A stretch of DNA of 64,000 bases from an uncultured Collinsella sp. Lineage in GTDB: Bacteria; Actinomycetota; Coriobacteriia; Coriobacteriales; Coriobacteriaceae. Shown in pieces: positions 14,589 through 24,308 of this stretch (the first letter of the stretch is position 1; the number at the start of each line of letters is the position of its first letter). The stretch covers positions 62,001 through 126,000 of the forward strand of contig CAUFBM010000001.1 of assembly GCA_959023295.1 (NCBI GenBank), read 5' to 3'. The notes under the pieces are model-generated. The model was not told where the DNA came from and did no database searches. It saw only the letters and a list, made by a program, of their open reading frames with translations. A program made the translations under genes and the position numbers.

Positions 14589-15527
14589 ATGACAGACATC
14601 GTCCACGTCGAAAACCTCGTCAAGCGCTGCGATGACCTTATCGCGCTCGACCACTTTAACCTGAGCATCGCCCCCGGCGAGATCTTTGGCCTGCTGGGCC
14701 CCAACGGCTCGGGCAAGACCACGTCCATCAACTGCATTCTGCAGCTGCTCGCCTACGACAAAGGCGCCATCGAGCTGTTCGGAGAGCCCATGACGCCCGC
14801 CCGCTACGACCTCAAGCGCCGCATCGGCGTGGTGCCGCAGCAGGTGGCGGTGTTTGACGAGCTTACGGTGCGCGAGAATATCGACTATTTCTGTAGCCTT
14901 TACATCAGCGACCGCAAGCGCCGCCGCGCGCTCGTGGACGAGGCCATCGACTTTGTCGGGCTGGGCGACTTTACCAAGTTCCGCCCCGGTAAGCTCTCGG
15001 GCGGCCTGGCGCGACGCCTCAACATCGCCTGCGGTATCGCGCACAAGCCCGAGCTCATCTTTTTTGACGAGCCCACGGTGGCGGTCGACCCGCAGAGCCG
15101 CAACGCCATCCTGGAGGGCATCTGCCGCCTGCGCGACGAGGGCGCCACGGTGGTGTATACCAGCCATTACATGGAGGAAGTCGAGCAGATCTGCAGCCGC
15201 ATCATGATCATGGACGGCGGGCGCGTGCTGGCGCAGGGTACCAACGACGAGCTCAAGCGCATGATTCAGATGGGCGAGCGCGTGACTGTCGAGGTCGGCG
15301 CCGTCGAGCCCGCCACGGTTGAGCGCCTGCATGCTCTCGAGCACGTGCTTTCGGTCGAGCTGTCCGGCGGTGAGCTCGTCTGCACCTGTGAGGCGAGCCC
15401 GCACAATCTGGTCGACATCCTCGACACGCTGCGCGCCGCCGACGTGGCGCTCGGCCGCGTGTGGAGCGAGCCGCCGACCCTCAACGACGTGTTCCTCGAG
15501 ATCACCGGCCGCGAGCTGCGCGACTAG
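14589..15527 (+). CDS. ABC transporter ATP-binding protein (ABC-2 exporter type)
   Basis: A 312-residue ATPase. Walker A GPNGSGKTTS (about residue 38), signature LSGGLARR, Walker B LIFFDEPT and the switch histidine in TSHYMEEVE are all intact. After residue 220 a C-terminal extension typical of drug and lantibiotic exporters (CcmA/DrrA-like) follows. It begins an operon with two ABC-2 permeases. The substrate is unknown; such systems export antibiotics, peptides or lipids and are often controlled by an adjacent two-component system, as here. Confidence 0.92.
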   Translation: MTDIVHVENLVKRCDDLIALDHFNLSIAPGEIFGLLGPNGSGKTTSINCILQLLAYDKGAIELFGEPMTPARYDLKRRIGVVPQQVAVFDELTVRENIDYFCSLYISDRKRRRALVDEAIDFVGLGDFTKFRPGKLSGGLARRLNIACGIAHKPELIFFDEPTVAVDPQSRNAILEGICRLRDEGATVVYTSHYMEEVEQICSRIMIMDGGRVLAQGTNDELKRMIQMGERVTVEVGAVEPATVERLHALEHVLSVELSGGELVCTCEASPHNLVDILDTLRAADVALGRVWSEPPTLNDVFLEITGRELRD

Positions 15528-15536
15528 GGGGCGGTC

Positions 15537-16724
15537 ATGTTCAACACCATCATCACCACGGTCAAGACGCTGCTGCGTCGGCCGAGTACGTGGGTCTGGG
15601 GCGCTCTCTTTCCCATCGCGCTTTCCACGATGTTCATGTTTATGTTTGCGAACCTCAGTTCCGACGGCACGGTCGACCCGGTGCCGGTGGCCGTCGTAGC
15701 GGATGAGGCCTGGGACGCCTCGACCTTTAAGGACGTGGCGACGTCGCTCGACGAGGAGGGCGACGATCAGCTGCTCGAGATCCACGAGTGCGACGACGCA
15801 GCCGATGCGAACCGTGCGCTTAAGGCCGGCGAGGTCGCGGGCATCTATACGGTTGACGCCGAAGGCGTACCCAAGCTTACGTTGCTTTCGAGCTATGACG
15901 GCTCACGTGCGTCGTCGGTGCTCACCGACCGCAGCATTCTGGAGACGGTGGCAAGCTCGTATACGCAAAATGCCGAGCTCATGTCCCAGATTGCCCAAGA
16001 CAACCCGGCGGCGCTCGCCGACCCGGAGGCGGTTGCGCGCGCCCTATCGCTCGAGGGTGGCACCCACCGCGTAAGCCTGACACGCATCACGCCCGATGGC
16101 ACGGTCATCTACTATTACGCGCTTTTTGGCCTGGTCGCGATGATGTCTGCCGAGTTTGCCGCCTTGAGTGTCGTCGATTTGCAACCCAATCTGTCGGGCC
16201 TTGGCGCGCGTCGCTGCGTGGGCGGCCTTTCCAAAACGGCGTCGCTGGCCGGCATCTTTGTGGGCTCGTGGCTGGTCTCCTTTGCCTCGATGACGATCGC
16301 GATCGGCTACGTGCGCCTGGTCGTGGGCGTCGACTTTGGCGGGCGCGAGGGACTGTGTCTGGTGGGCAGCGCCGCTTCCGCGCTTGCCGCCACGGGCTTG
16401 GGACTCTTTGTGGGCACGCTTCCCGTTAAGGGCGGCAAGGCGTCCAAGTCGGGCATCCTCACGGGCTTTGCCACCACGTGCGCCCTGTTCGCCGGACTCT
16501 ACGGCGAGCCGGCGATGGCGCTTGCCGACGACGTCGCCCGCGCCTGCCCGGCCGAGTGCTGGCTCAACCCCGTCAAGCTTATCTGCGACATGTTCAACCG
16601 CCTGTATTTCTTTGAGGACTTGGGCCCCTTTGCCGTTCGCGCCGGCGCACTCGTCCTTATGGCGCTGCTGTTCGTTGCCGCCGCCACGCTGATCTTTGGA
16701 AGGAGCCGCTATGAGCACCTTTAA
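15537..16724 (+). CDS. ABC-2 type permease, first subunit
   Basis: A 395-residue membrane protein. One N-terminal transmembrane helix (FPIALSTMFMFMF) is followed by an extracytoplasmic domain of about 150 residues, then a block of five to six helices from about residue 195. This is the ABC2_membrane_3 layout. A GGGGGCGG site lies between the ATPase stop and the ATG, only 9 bp apart. The end overlaps the next permease by 14 bp. It probably forms a heterodimeric channel with that permease. Confidence 0.85.
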   Translation: MFNTIITTVKTLLRRPSTWVWGALFPIALSTMFMFMFANLSSDGTVDPVPVAVVADEAWDASTFKDVATSLDEEGDDQLLEIHECDDAADANRALKAGEVAGIYTVDAEGVPKLTLLSSYDGSRASSVLTDRSILETVASSYTQNAELMSQIAQDNPAALADPEAVARALSLEGGTHRVSLTRITPDGTVIYYYALFGLVAMMSAEFAALSVVDLQPNLSGLGARRCVGGLSKTASLAGIFVGSWLVSFASMTIAIGYVRLVVGVDFGGREGLCLVGSAASALAATGLGLFVGTLPVKGGKASKSGILTGFATTCALFAGLYGEPAMALADDVARACPAECWLNPVKLICDMFNRLYFFEDLGPFAVRAGALVLMALLFVAAATLIFGRSRYEHL

Positions 16725-17916
16725 GACCGCGCTTCGCATGGCGCTCGCGCACCCGCTCTATCTGCTCATCTACACGGTGTTCATTTCGCTGATGGGTGTG
16801 TTTATCGCGGCATCGGTGAGCTGGAACTCGTCGCAGCTCACCGAGTACAAGCCCTACGACGCCAACGTGATCGTGGTCGACCGTGACGACAGCGACCTTT
16901 CGCGTGCGCTTACCAAGCATCTGGGTTCGCGCTTTGAGCTGGTCACGGGCGTCGGCGACGATACGTACGATCTTGCGGATGCGCTTTCCAAGAGCAACAG
17001 TGCCAAGGGTAGCGCCGACTGCGTGTTCTTTATCCCGGAGGGGTTTGAGGACGACCTCGTTGCAGCCGCTCGCGCGGGGGAGCCTCTGCCCAAGCTCGAT
17101 GTGACCTACGGCGCCGGCACCATGGCGGCGGCGCTTTCGTCTGCCGAGGCCTCGCACTGGATCTCGCTCGCGGGCGCTGCGGCCGCGCTTGAGCCCACTG
17201 CCTCCAACGGCGACGTTGCCAAGGCTGCCGAACATGCGGTCACCAAGCGTGCCGAGGTCGAGATCGAGCAGGTCAAGGTCGACTCGACTGCCGCCGCCAC
17301 GCTCGAGTCGTACTTCAACTTTGGCGCGTACGCGATTATCTCGTCGGTCATCGTGTCGGTGGGTCTGGTGTTCTCGGGCATGAACGAGCCCGAGCGCGTA
17401 CGCCGCATGGAGGCCGGTCCGGTCTCCGAGCGCCAGCGTTCGCTTGCCGTGTTCGCGGCTGCCGCGGTGCTCACCGTCTGCATCTGGTTTGTGTCGAGCA
17501 TGATGGGTGTCGTGGGCTTTGCCGGCGCGGTTGCCGAGGTCGGCGTGGGTCGCGTGTGCCTGGCGCTGGCGGCGACGTTTGCCCTGGCGTGCACGCCGCT
17601 GGCCGTTGGCTTTGCCCTTTCGAGCCTGGGTGCGCGCGAGGAGCTGCTCAACGGTGTGGGTAACCTGCTTGGCATGCTCATGACGTTTTTGGGCGGAGCC
17701 TGGATGCCTCTGTCGCTGATGGGCCCGGCCGTGCAGACGGTGGCGCACTTTGTGCCGACATACTGGGTGAACGATGCGATCAGCAAGGCGCTCGCATCGG
17801 ATTTGACGTCCACCGTGCTGGGAGACATCGCCTGCGACCTGGGCGTCACGGCGCTCTTTGCCATGGCCATCGCCGCCGTGGGCCTCGCCCTCGCACGCGC
17901 CAAATCCCGCGCCTAG
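16711..17916 (+). CDS. ABC-2 type permease, second subunit
   Basis: A 401-residue paralogue of the preceding permease with the same plan: helix at about residues 15-35, a large extracytoplasmic domain, then six helices from about 205. The start at 16711 follows GGAAGGAG; a longer reading from 16696 is unlikely. A composite repeat cluster starts six bases after its stop and may end the transcript. Confidence 0.85.
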   Translation: MSTFKTALRMALAHPLYLLIYTVFISLMGVFIAASVSWNSSQLTEYKPYDANVIVVDRDDSDLSRALTKHLGSRFELVTGVGDDTYDLADALSKSNSAKGSADCVFFIPEGFEDDLVAAARAGEPLPKLDVTYGAGTMAAALSSAEASHWISLAGAAAALEPTASNGDVAKAAEHAVTKRAEVEIEQVKVDSTAAATLESYFNFGAYAIISSVIVSVGLVFSGMNEPERVRRMEAGPVSERQRSLAVFAAAAVLTVCIWFVSSMMGVVGFAGAVAEVGVGRVCLALAATFALACTPLAVGFALSSLGAREELLNGVGNLLGMLMTFLGGAWMPLSLMGPAVQTVAHFVPTYWVNDAISKALASDLTSTVLGDIACDLGVTALFAMAIAAVGLALARAKSRA

Positions 17917-17921
17917 CCACC

Positions 17922-18107
17922 TGATCATTGGGGACGTTCTTAAACGACCGGGCATCGGGGACAGTCTTTGCCGATTCGCCGGCTCGCCGGCCGGGCCGGC
18001 AAGGACTGTCCCAATATGCCGGCAGAAAGGGAATGTCCCCAACTGCCGGGTGGTCAGGAAAGAGTGTCCCCAGCGACTAGTCATTTAAGTACATCCCCAA
18101 TGACTAG
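17922..18107. repeat. Composite cluster of GGGGAC-core palindromic repeats
   Basis: An arm ATCATTGGGGACGTTCTTAA at 17925-17944 extends to 17949. GGGACAGTCTTTGCCG (17958-17973) pairs with CGGCAAGGACTGTCCC (17997-18012) at 15 of 16 positions. GGGAATGTCCCCAACTGCCG follows near 18030. GTCATTTAAGTACATCCCCA (18081-18100) is the inverse of the first arm. The sequence resembles REP-type repeats mobilised by RAYT transposases, though no such gene is in the window. Confidence 0.75.
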
Positions 18108-18200
18108 TCTGAAATAAATCCCAGGCCTCGCTCAAAAATAGTTCGCCATGGTTTACTATTACGCTCATAAAGTAGTACGAGGCTAACAATGGGGGATACC

Positions 18201-18914
<714 letters not shown>

Positions 18915-18922
18915 GCGGCGCC

Positions 18923-21589
18923 ATGACACCTCTCGCAAAACGTCTCCCGCGCGAGCTGCGCCGCAATATCGGCAAGTACCTGGGCATCTTTTTGCTTATG
19001 TGCGGAAGCATCGCCCTTACCTCAGGCTTTTTGCTCGCGGCGCATTCCATCGGCTGCCTTATCGACGACATGCGCGATGCGTACACGATTGAGGACGGCC
19101 GCGTGACCACCTCCTTCGAGGCCACCAAAGACCAGCTCAAGGCAGCCGAGGACGCGGCCGACGACGTCGGCGGCGTCACGCTCTACAAGAATTTCTCCAT
19201 TGACGCCATCATCAAAAAGACCGCCGGCGACGATGGCACCAAGCGCACGCTGCGCACCTACGCACACCGCACCAAGGTCGACATTGCGTCGTACAGCGAG
19301 GGCAAGGAACCCAAGGCGGATGACGAGGTGGCAATCGACCGTGTCTTTGCCACCAATAACAACCTGTCCGTGGGCGATAAAGTCGAGCTCGAGGGTCGCA
19401 CCTACACCATCTGCGGCATCATGACTCAGCCCGATAGCCAGGCGCTGTTCCTCAACAACTCCGACTTTACGGTGAACACCATCACCTATGGCGTGGCCGA
19501 GGTCACCGACGCTGGCTTTGCCGCGCTCGAGGACGTCGGCGGCGCGCCCGCCTACACCTACTCCTTTACCTTTACCGATCGCGACCTCTCCACTGCGGAC
19601 CGCATCGACGCCGAGCAAGATATGGTCGAGGCACTGACCGACGCCGATGCGCGCGTGGACGATCTTGTCGACGCCGATTCCAACCAGGGCATTGGCTATG
19701 CGCGCGACGACGTGGACGGCGACTCCACGATGTGGATGACGCTGCTCGACATCATCATCGTGATCATGGCGTTTGTCTTTGTGGTCCTTACCGACGCCAC
19801 CATCGAGGAGGAGAGCGCCATCATCGGCACGCTGCTCGCCAGCGGCTATCGTCGACGCGAGATCGTGCTGCACTACCTTGCGCTTCCCGCTATCGTGGGC
19901 GTGGTCGCGGCGCTTTTGGGCACTGCGCTCGGCGTTGTGTTCTTTACCGAGCCCATGCGCGGCCTTTATTACGGTTCGTATAGCCTGCCGCCCTTCCAGG
20001 TGTACTGGAGCTGGGAGATCTTTGTGAAGTGCGCCGTGGTTCCCGCCGCCGCGCTCATCCTCATTACGCTGGTGGGCCTGCTTCGCAAGATGGGCAAGAC
20101 GCCGTTGCAGTTCCTTCGTCACGAGGCGAGCGGCAAATCGGGCACCAAGCGCGGCCTGCAGCTGCCGGAGCGCATGGGTTTTGTTTCCCGCTTCCGCCTG
20201 CGTATCTTCCTGCGCAATCTGGGCAACTTCGCCACGCTCTTTGTGGGCATCGCGTTTGCCTCGCTGCTGCTGCTCTTTGGCCTGGCGATTCTGCCCACGA
20301 TGACGCACTACGCCGACAACCTCGAGACGAGCCTGGTCGCCGAGCAGCAGTACACGCTCAAGGCGCCGCTGGAGCTCGAGGGCACTGCCGAGGAGCGCGA
20401 GCAGTGGTCGGCACTCGAGCGCCTGCAGTCGGTTGACGGCGCGCTGCTTTCCGCCGCTCAGGATGCCGATGACGAGCTTGACGACGCGGTCGATGCGGCG
20501 CAGACGGCAGCCGATGCCGCGACCGCATCTCCGTCTGCCGAGAGCCTGACCGCAGCGCAGGACGCGCTTGCCAAGGTCCAGGACAAGAAGGATGCGCTCT
20601 ACGCGCGCCTTGACGATCTTGCCGATGCTCTCGGTTGCAATCGCGACGAGACTATCGATTTGATCGACAAGGCCTCTAAGATCGAGACTGACAACGACGA
20701 CATTCACCCGGTCAATACGACCGACAACGGCGCGGGTGCAATCGCACAGGCCGAGAAATATGCCGTTTACCAGCTGCAATACGACCGCGGCGATGGTAAT
20801 GGCGAGGAGACGATTTCCGTCTATGGCATTTCATCCGATTCGCGCTATTGGAAAGACCTCAACGTCGGCGACGGGCGCGTCGTCTTTGGCGGCGGCCTGC
20901 TCGACAAGTTTGGCTGGAGCGAGGGTCAGAAGGTCACGCTCAGCGACAAGTACGAGGGCGAGCATTATTCCCTTGAGTACGCAGGCAAGGATTGTGCCTG
21001 GGGCTCCAAGTCGGACATGAATATCTATATGAGCATCGATGACTTTAACGAGCTGTTCGACAACGATGCCGCCTACTTTAACGGCTATGTGAGCGACGAG
21101 AAGCTCGACTTCGATGCTCGTTACTTTGCCGGCGACACCACACCCGACGACATGCGCGCCGTGGGTGACCAGTTCATCGGCATGATGAGCAAAATGATCG
21201 GAATGATGGTCGGGCTCGCGGTGTTTATCTTCCTGCTGTTTATGTACCTGCTGACCAAGGCTGTGATCGACCACAGCGCCCGTTCGATCAGCTACATGAA
21301 AGTCTTTGGCTATCGCGATAGCGAGATCTCGCATCTGTACATCCGCTCGATCACGCTGTGCGTGGCGGCGTCGCTTGTGCTGAGCCTGCCGGTCATTATT
21401 GGCTCGCTCACGGCCATCTTCCGCTCGATGCTGCTCGCCTACAACGGCAATATCGAGATCTACGTGCCCGCTTGGTCCATGGCTGCATGCGTCGGCATTG
21501 GCTTTGCGACCTACCTGGTCGTGGCGCTGCTACACACGCGCTCTATCAAGCGCGTCAGTCTGGCCGAGGCCCTCAAAGTCCAAGAGTAG
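18923..21589 (+). CDS. FtsX-family ABC permease with large extracytoplasmic and coiled-coil domains
   Basis: An 888-residue membrane protein. An N-terminal helix (YLGIFLLMCGSIALTSGF) is followed by a soluble MacB-PCD-like domain to about residue 265, then a four-helix FtsX core (about 270-470). A second soluble region includes an Ala/Asp-rich predicted coiled coil near 505-560 (DDELDDAVDAAQTAADAATA), and a second FtsX core lies in the last 150 residues. This double arrangement fits the large Gram-positive permeases that act in mechanotransmission rather than transport. The substrate is unknown. Its TAG stop (21587-21589) is the first triplet of a GGGGAC-type repeat. Confidence 0.85.
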   Translation: MTPLAKRLPRELRRNIGKYLGIFLLMCGSIALTSGFLLAAHSIGCLIDDMRDAYTIEDGRVTTSFEATKDQLKAAEDAADDVGGVTLYKNFSIDAIIKKTAGDDGTKRTLRTYAHRTKVDIASYSEGKEPKADDEVAIDRVFATNNNLSVGDKVELEGRTYTICGIMTQPDSQALFLNNSDFTVNTITYGVAEVTDAGFAALEDVGGAPAYTYSFTFTDRDLSTADRIDAEQDMVEALTDADARVDDLVDADSNQGIGYARDDVDGDSTMWMTLLDIIIVIMAFVFVVLTDATIEEESAIIGTLLASGYRRREIVLHYLALPAIVGVVAALLGTALGVVFFTEPMRGLYYGSYSLPPFQVYWSWEIFVKCAVVPAAALILITLVGLLRKMGKTPLQFLRHEASGKSGTKRGLQLPERMGFVSRFRLRIFLRNLGNFATLFVGIAFASLLLLFGLAILPTMTHYADNLETSLVAEQQYTLKAPLELEGTAEEREQWSALERLQSVDGALLSAAQDADDELDDAVDAAQTAADAATASPSAESLTAAQDALAKVQDKKDALYARLDDLADALGCNRDETIDLIDKASKIETDNDDIHPVNTTDNGAGAIAQAEKYAVYQLQYDRGDGNGEETISVYGISSDSRYWKDLNVGDGRVVFGGGLLDKFGWSEGQKVTLSDKYEGEHYSLEYAGKDCAWGSKSDMNIYMSIDDFNELFDNDAAYFNGYVSDEKLDFDARYFAGDTTPDDMRAVGDQFIGMMSKMIGMMVGLAVFIFLLFMYLLTKAVIDHSARSISYMKVFGYRDSEISHLYIRSITLCVAASLVLSLPVIIGSLTAIFRSMLLAYNGNIEIYVPAWSMAACVGIGFATYLVVALLHTRSIKRVSLAEALKVQE

Positions 21590-21616
21590 TCATCGGGGAC
21601 GTGCTTAAACGACTAG
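21587..21616. repeat. GGGGAC-core repeat arm overlapping a stop codon
   Basis: TAGTCATCGGGGACGTGCTT, extending to AAACGACTAG, is one arm of the family seen at 17922, 18079, 30103 and 60512. Its first three bases are the stop codon of the FtsX-like gene. Confidence 0.8.
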
Positions 21617-21699
21617 GTTTCGCGCTTGACTTTGACCCTACTTCAGCGGGTACCATCCTCCTATGTCTGTAACGCCATATAGACCGAGGGGATATATCT

Positions 21700-22905
21700 A
21701 TGACCGCAACTGCACCCGCAGCACCCGCTAAGGTGTACTTCACCAACCTGCGCACGCATGCTCGCGAGAGCCAGCTCGACAAACTCAAGCGCCTCATCCG
21801 TCACGCCGGTATCGAGCAGATCGACTTCGAGAACAAGTTCGTCGCCATCAAGATTCACTTTGGCGAGCTGGGCAATCTGAGCTTTTTGCGCCCCAACTAC
21901 GCCCGCGCCGTCGCGGATGTCGTGAAGGAGCTGGGCGGCAAGCCCTTCCTCACCGACTGCAACACGCTCTATGTGGGTAGCCGCAAAAACGCGCTCGAGC
22001 ACATCGACACCGCCTACCAGAACGGCTTTACCCCGTATGCCACGGGTTGCCAGATCATCATCGCCGACGGCCTCAAGGGCACCGACGAGGCGCTCGTCCC
22101 GGTCGAGGGCGGCGAGTACGTGCACGAGGCCAAGATCGGTCAGGCACTCATGGACGCCGATATCGTGATCAGTCTCACCCACTTTAAGGGCCATGAGCAG
22201 GCCGGCTTTGGCGGCGCCATGAAGAACCTGGGCATGGGCGGCGGCAGTCGCGCCGGCAAGATGGAGCAGCATGCCGCCGGCAAGCCGAACGTCGCGACCG
22301 AGCACTGCGTTGGCTGCCGTGCCTGCGAAAAGATCTGCGCGCACAACGCCATCTCGTTTGACGATACCCGCGAGCGCGAGCTTGCCAACGGCAACACCCG
22401 CACGGTGCACGTGGCCGCCATCGACCACGATCGCTGCGTGGGTTGCGGACGCTGCATTGCGGCATGCAACCAGGACTGCATCAAGCCCGGCTATGACGCT
22501 GCGGCCGACGTGCTCAACTGCAAGATCGCCGAGTACACCAAGGCCGTCGTCGACGGCCGTCCGAGCTTCCATATCTCGCTTGCCATGGACATCAGCCCCA
22601 ACTGCGATTGCCATCCCGAAAACGACACACCTATCGTCAACGATATCGGCATGTTCGCGAGCTTCGACCCGGTCGCCATCGACCAGGCCTGTGCCGATGC
22701 CGTCATGGCGTCCGAGCCGCTGCCCAACACCGAGCTCACCGATAGTGCGGCCAAGATGGAGCACAACCACGAGCATCTGGAGGGCGAGCAGGCACGCGAC
22801 CCCTTCTGCATCACGCATCCCGACACCGACTGGCGCACCTGTATCGCACACGCCGAGAAGATCGGCCTGGGTACGAGCAAGTACGAGCTCATCGAGGTCA
22901 AATAG
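21700..22905 (+). CDS. DUF362 protein with two 4Fe-4S ferredoxin motifs
   Basis: A 401-residue cytoplasmic protein. The DUF362 part surrounds a central ferredoxin insert: residues 1-190 include KIHFGELGNLSFLRPNYAR and LTHFKGHEQAGFGGAMKNLG. The ferredoxin motifs are CVGCRACEKIC (about residues 205-215) and CVGCGRCIAAC (about 246-256). The DUF362 part then resumes. It presumably transfers electrons, but the partner and reaction are not established for the family. GAGGGG precedes the start at about nine bases. It stands alone between two repeat-bearing intergenic regions. Confidence 0.85.
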   Translation: MTATAPAAPAKVYFTNLRTHARESQLDKLKRLIRHAGIEQIDFENKFVAIKIHFGELGNLSFLRPNYARAVADVVKELGGKPFLTDCNTLYVGSRKNALEHIDTAYQNGFTPYATGCQIIIADGLKGTDEALVPVEGGEYVHEAKIGQALMDADIVISLTHFKGHEQAGFGGAMKNLGMGGGSRAGKMEQHAAGKPNVATEHCVGCRACEKICAHNAISFDDTRERELANGNTRTVHVAAIDHDRCVGCGRCIAACNQDCIKPGYDAAADVLNCKIAEYTKAVVDGRPSFHISLAMDISPNCDCHPENDTPIVNDIGMFASFDPVAIDQACADAVMASEPLPNTELTDSAAKMEHNHEHLEGEQARDPFCITHPDTDWRTCIAHAEKIGLGTSKYELIEVK

Positions 22906-22987
22906 CGCCTATCTATTGGACATATCAAGCACTTTTGTAGCGCAACGTTAGCAAAAGCCGACCGTGGGCACGGCGTCCATGGGCGGC

Positions 22988-23119
22988 TTTTCGGAAGTGC
23001 GGTGAAAAATCGAATACCGTTGACCACAAACCGTTTTTTGGCAACAAAACCCCTGATAAATTGTTGGTAAAACCGCGCTCTGGACGGGCTTCCCGAGATT
23101 TTCCCCGCACTTCCGAAAA
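22988..23119. repeat. 132-bp palindromic element with perfect 15-bp ends
   Basis: TTTTCGGAAGTGCGG (22988-23002) is the exact inverse of CCGCACTTCCGAAAA (23105-23119). Pairing continues imperfectly inward (GAAAAATC / GATTTTCC). Non-coding; sits between the convergent DUF362 and hydrolase genes. Confidence 0.8.
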
Positions 23120-23156
23120 TAGGGGGTCAGATAGACCAGTAAACCGTACTATTTGC

Positions 23157-24122
23157 CTAAAAATACTCGTCGAGGAAGTTGTTGACTGTGTTCCAGTAGA
23201 GCTCGGGGTCAACTTGCGCACTCTTGGCGTGGGTGGCGCCATGGATGGTGAGCTTTTGCTTGACCTTGCTGGCGCACACGTCGTAGTTTTGGTCGAGCAT
23301 GCTGTACGGCACAAAGGTGTCCTGGTCGCCGTGGATAAACAGCATGGGAACCGTCGCGTGTTTGAGTTGCTCCACGCTGCTCGCCGTATGAAAGTCGTAG
23401 CCCGCGCGCACGTTGCACACCAAGTTTGCTACATCGAGCAAAGGAAAGCTGGGCAGGCCGAACACGTCCTTGAGCTGCAGGGAAAACTCGTCCCAAACGC
23501 TTGTATATCCGCAGTCCTCGATAATGCATTTCACGTTTGCGGGCAGAGATTCCCCCGCGACGTTCATGGCGGTTGCCGCACCCATCGACTCGCCAAAGAC
23601 CAGGATGCGCGCCTCGGGGTCAGCCTGAACGATTTGGTCGATCCATGCGACGATGTCGAGGCGCTCGGGCCAGCCCATGCCGATATAGTCGCCGCCGGAG
23701 CGCTCGTGGGCGCGGGCGGCGGGTGCGAGCACGTTCATGCCGCGGTCATGGAATCGTTTGGCGTATCGGGCCATGCCGATGGGCTCGTTGGTATATCCAT
23801 GCAGGCAGACGGCGTAATCGTGGGTGTTCTCCGAGGCGGCAAAATACCAAGCGGCAAGCTCGGTTCCGTCATCTGCGGTGAGGCTGCCGCTCTTGCGGTT
23901 CTCCTTAAACCACGCCCGCGCCTCGGTGTCCTCGGCATCCGGCTGCTCACCTTCTTTGTCGTTCTTGCTGTCCTGCATCATCTTCATGGTGTACGGCGCG
24001 CGGGGATTCAGCGCGAAGTCAAACAAAAAGTTGCCGGCAAATCCGAGCAACGCGACAACGAGCGCCAGCGCAACAACGACGGTTATCTTAAGCTTTCGAT
24101 GGGAACGTGCGTTTTGAGCCAT
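23157..24122 (-). CDS. Membrane-anchored alpha/beta hydrolase
   Basis: A 321-residue serine hydrolase. An N-terminal signal anchor (ITVVVALALVVALLGFAGNF, residues about 13-32) is followed by an alpha/beta hydrolase domain with the oxyanion segment CLHGYTNEP. The catalytic triad candidates are Ser in FGESMGAAT, Asp in HGDQDTFV and His in GATHAKS. It resembles the YqkD/YfhR (BEM46-like) family of membrane-attached hydrolases. The catalytic domain should face outside. The substrate is unknown. Two 14-bp palindromes upstream suggest control by a TetR-like repressor. Confidence 0.85.
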   Translation of the reverse strand: MAQNARSHRKLKITVVVALALVVALLGFAGNFLFDFALNPRAPYTMKMMQDSKNDKEGEQPDAEDTEARAWFKENRKSGSLTADDGTELAAWYFAASENTHDYAVCLHGYTNEPIGMARYAKRFHDRGMNVLAPAARAHERSGGDYIGMGWPERLDIVAWIDQIVQADPEARILVFGESMGAATAMNVAGESLPANVKCIIEDCGYTSVWDEFSLQLKDVFGLPSFPLLDVANLVCNVRAGYDFHTASSVEQLKHATVPMLFIHGDQDTFVPYSMLDQNYDVCASKVKQKLTIHGATHAKSAQVDPELYWNTVNNFLDEYF

Positions 24123-24142
24123 GCGGTATTCTCCTATAAGAT

Positions 24143-24156
24143 GTTAATACATCAAC
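24143..24156. promoter_or_regulatory. Operator-like palindrome upstream of the hydrolase, site 1
   Basis: GTTAATACATCAAC; on the other strand GTTGATGTATTAAC. It matches site 2 (24188-24201) at 12 of 14 positions. Confidence 0.5.
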
Positions 24157-24187
24157 ATTTAATGCAAGCGCATTATGGACGTTCGCC

Positions 24188-24201
24188 GTTGATGCGTCAA
24201 C
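24188..24201. promoter_or_regulatory. Operator-like palindrome upstream of the hydrolase, site 2
   Basis: GTTGATGCGTCAAC, with perfect five-base half-sites GTTGA/TCAAC, 45 bp from site 1. Confidence 0.5.
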
Positions 24202-24243
24202 AGGCAAAGAATGGGTAAACAAAAGGTCGCGTATGGTTCAAAT

Positions 24244-24273
24244 TTCGCACGTACCCAAACGCTTTGATATAGT
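24244..24273 (+). promoter_or_regulatory. Promoter of the hemolysin III gene
   Basis: TTCGCA (24244-24249), an 18-base spacer and TATAGT (24268-24273), 36 bases before the start codon. Confidence 0.4.
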
Positions 24274-24308
24274 GTTGAGAACTCTTTACGTTGGAGGATG
24301 TAACCGGC

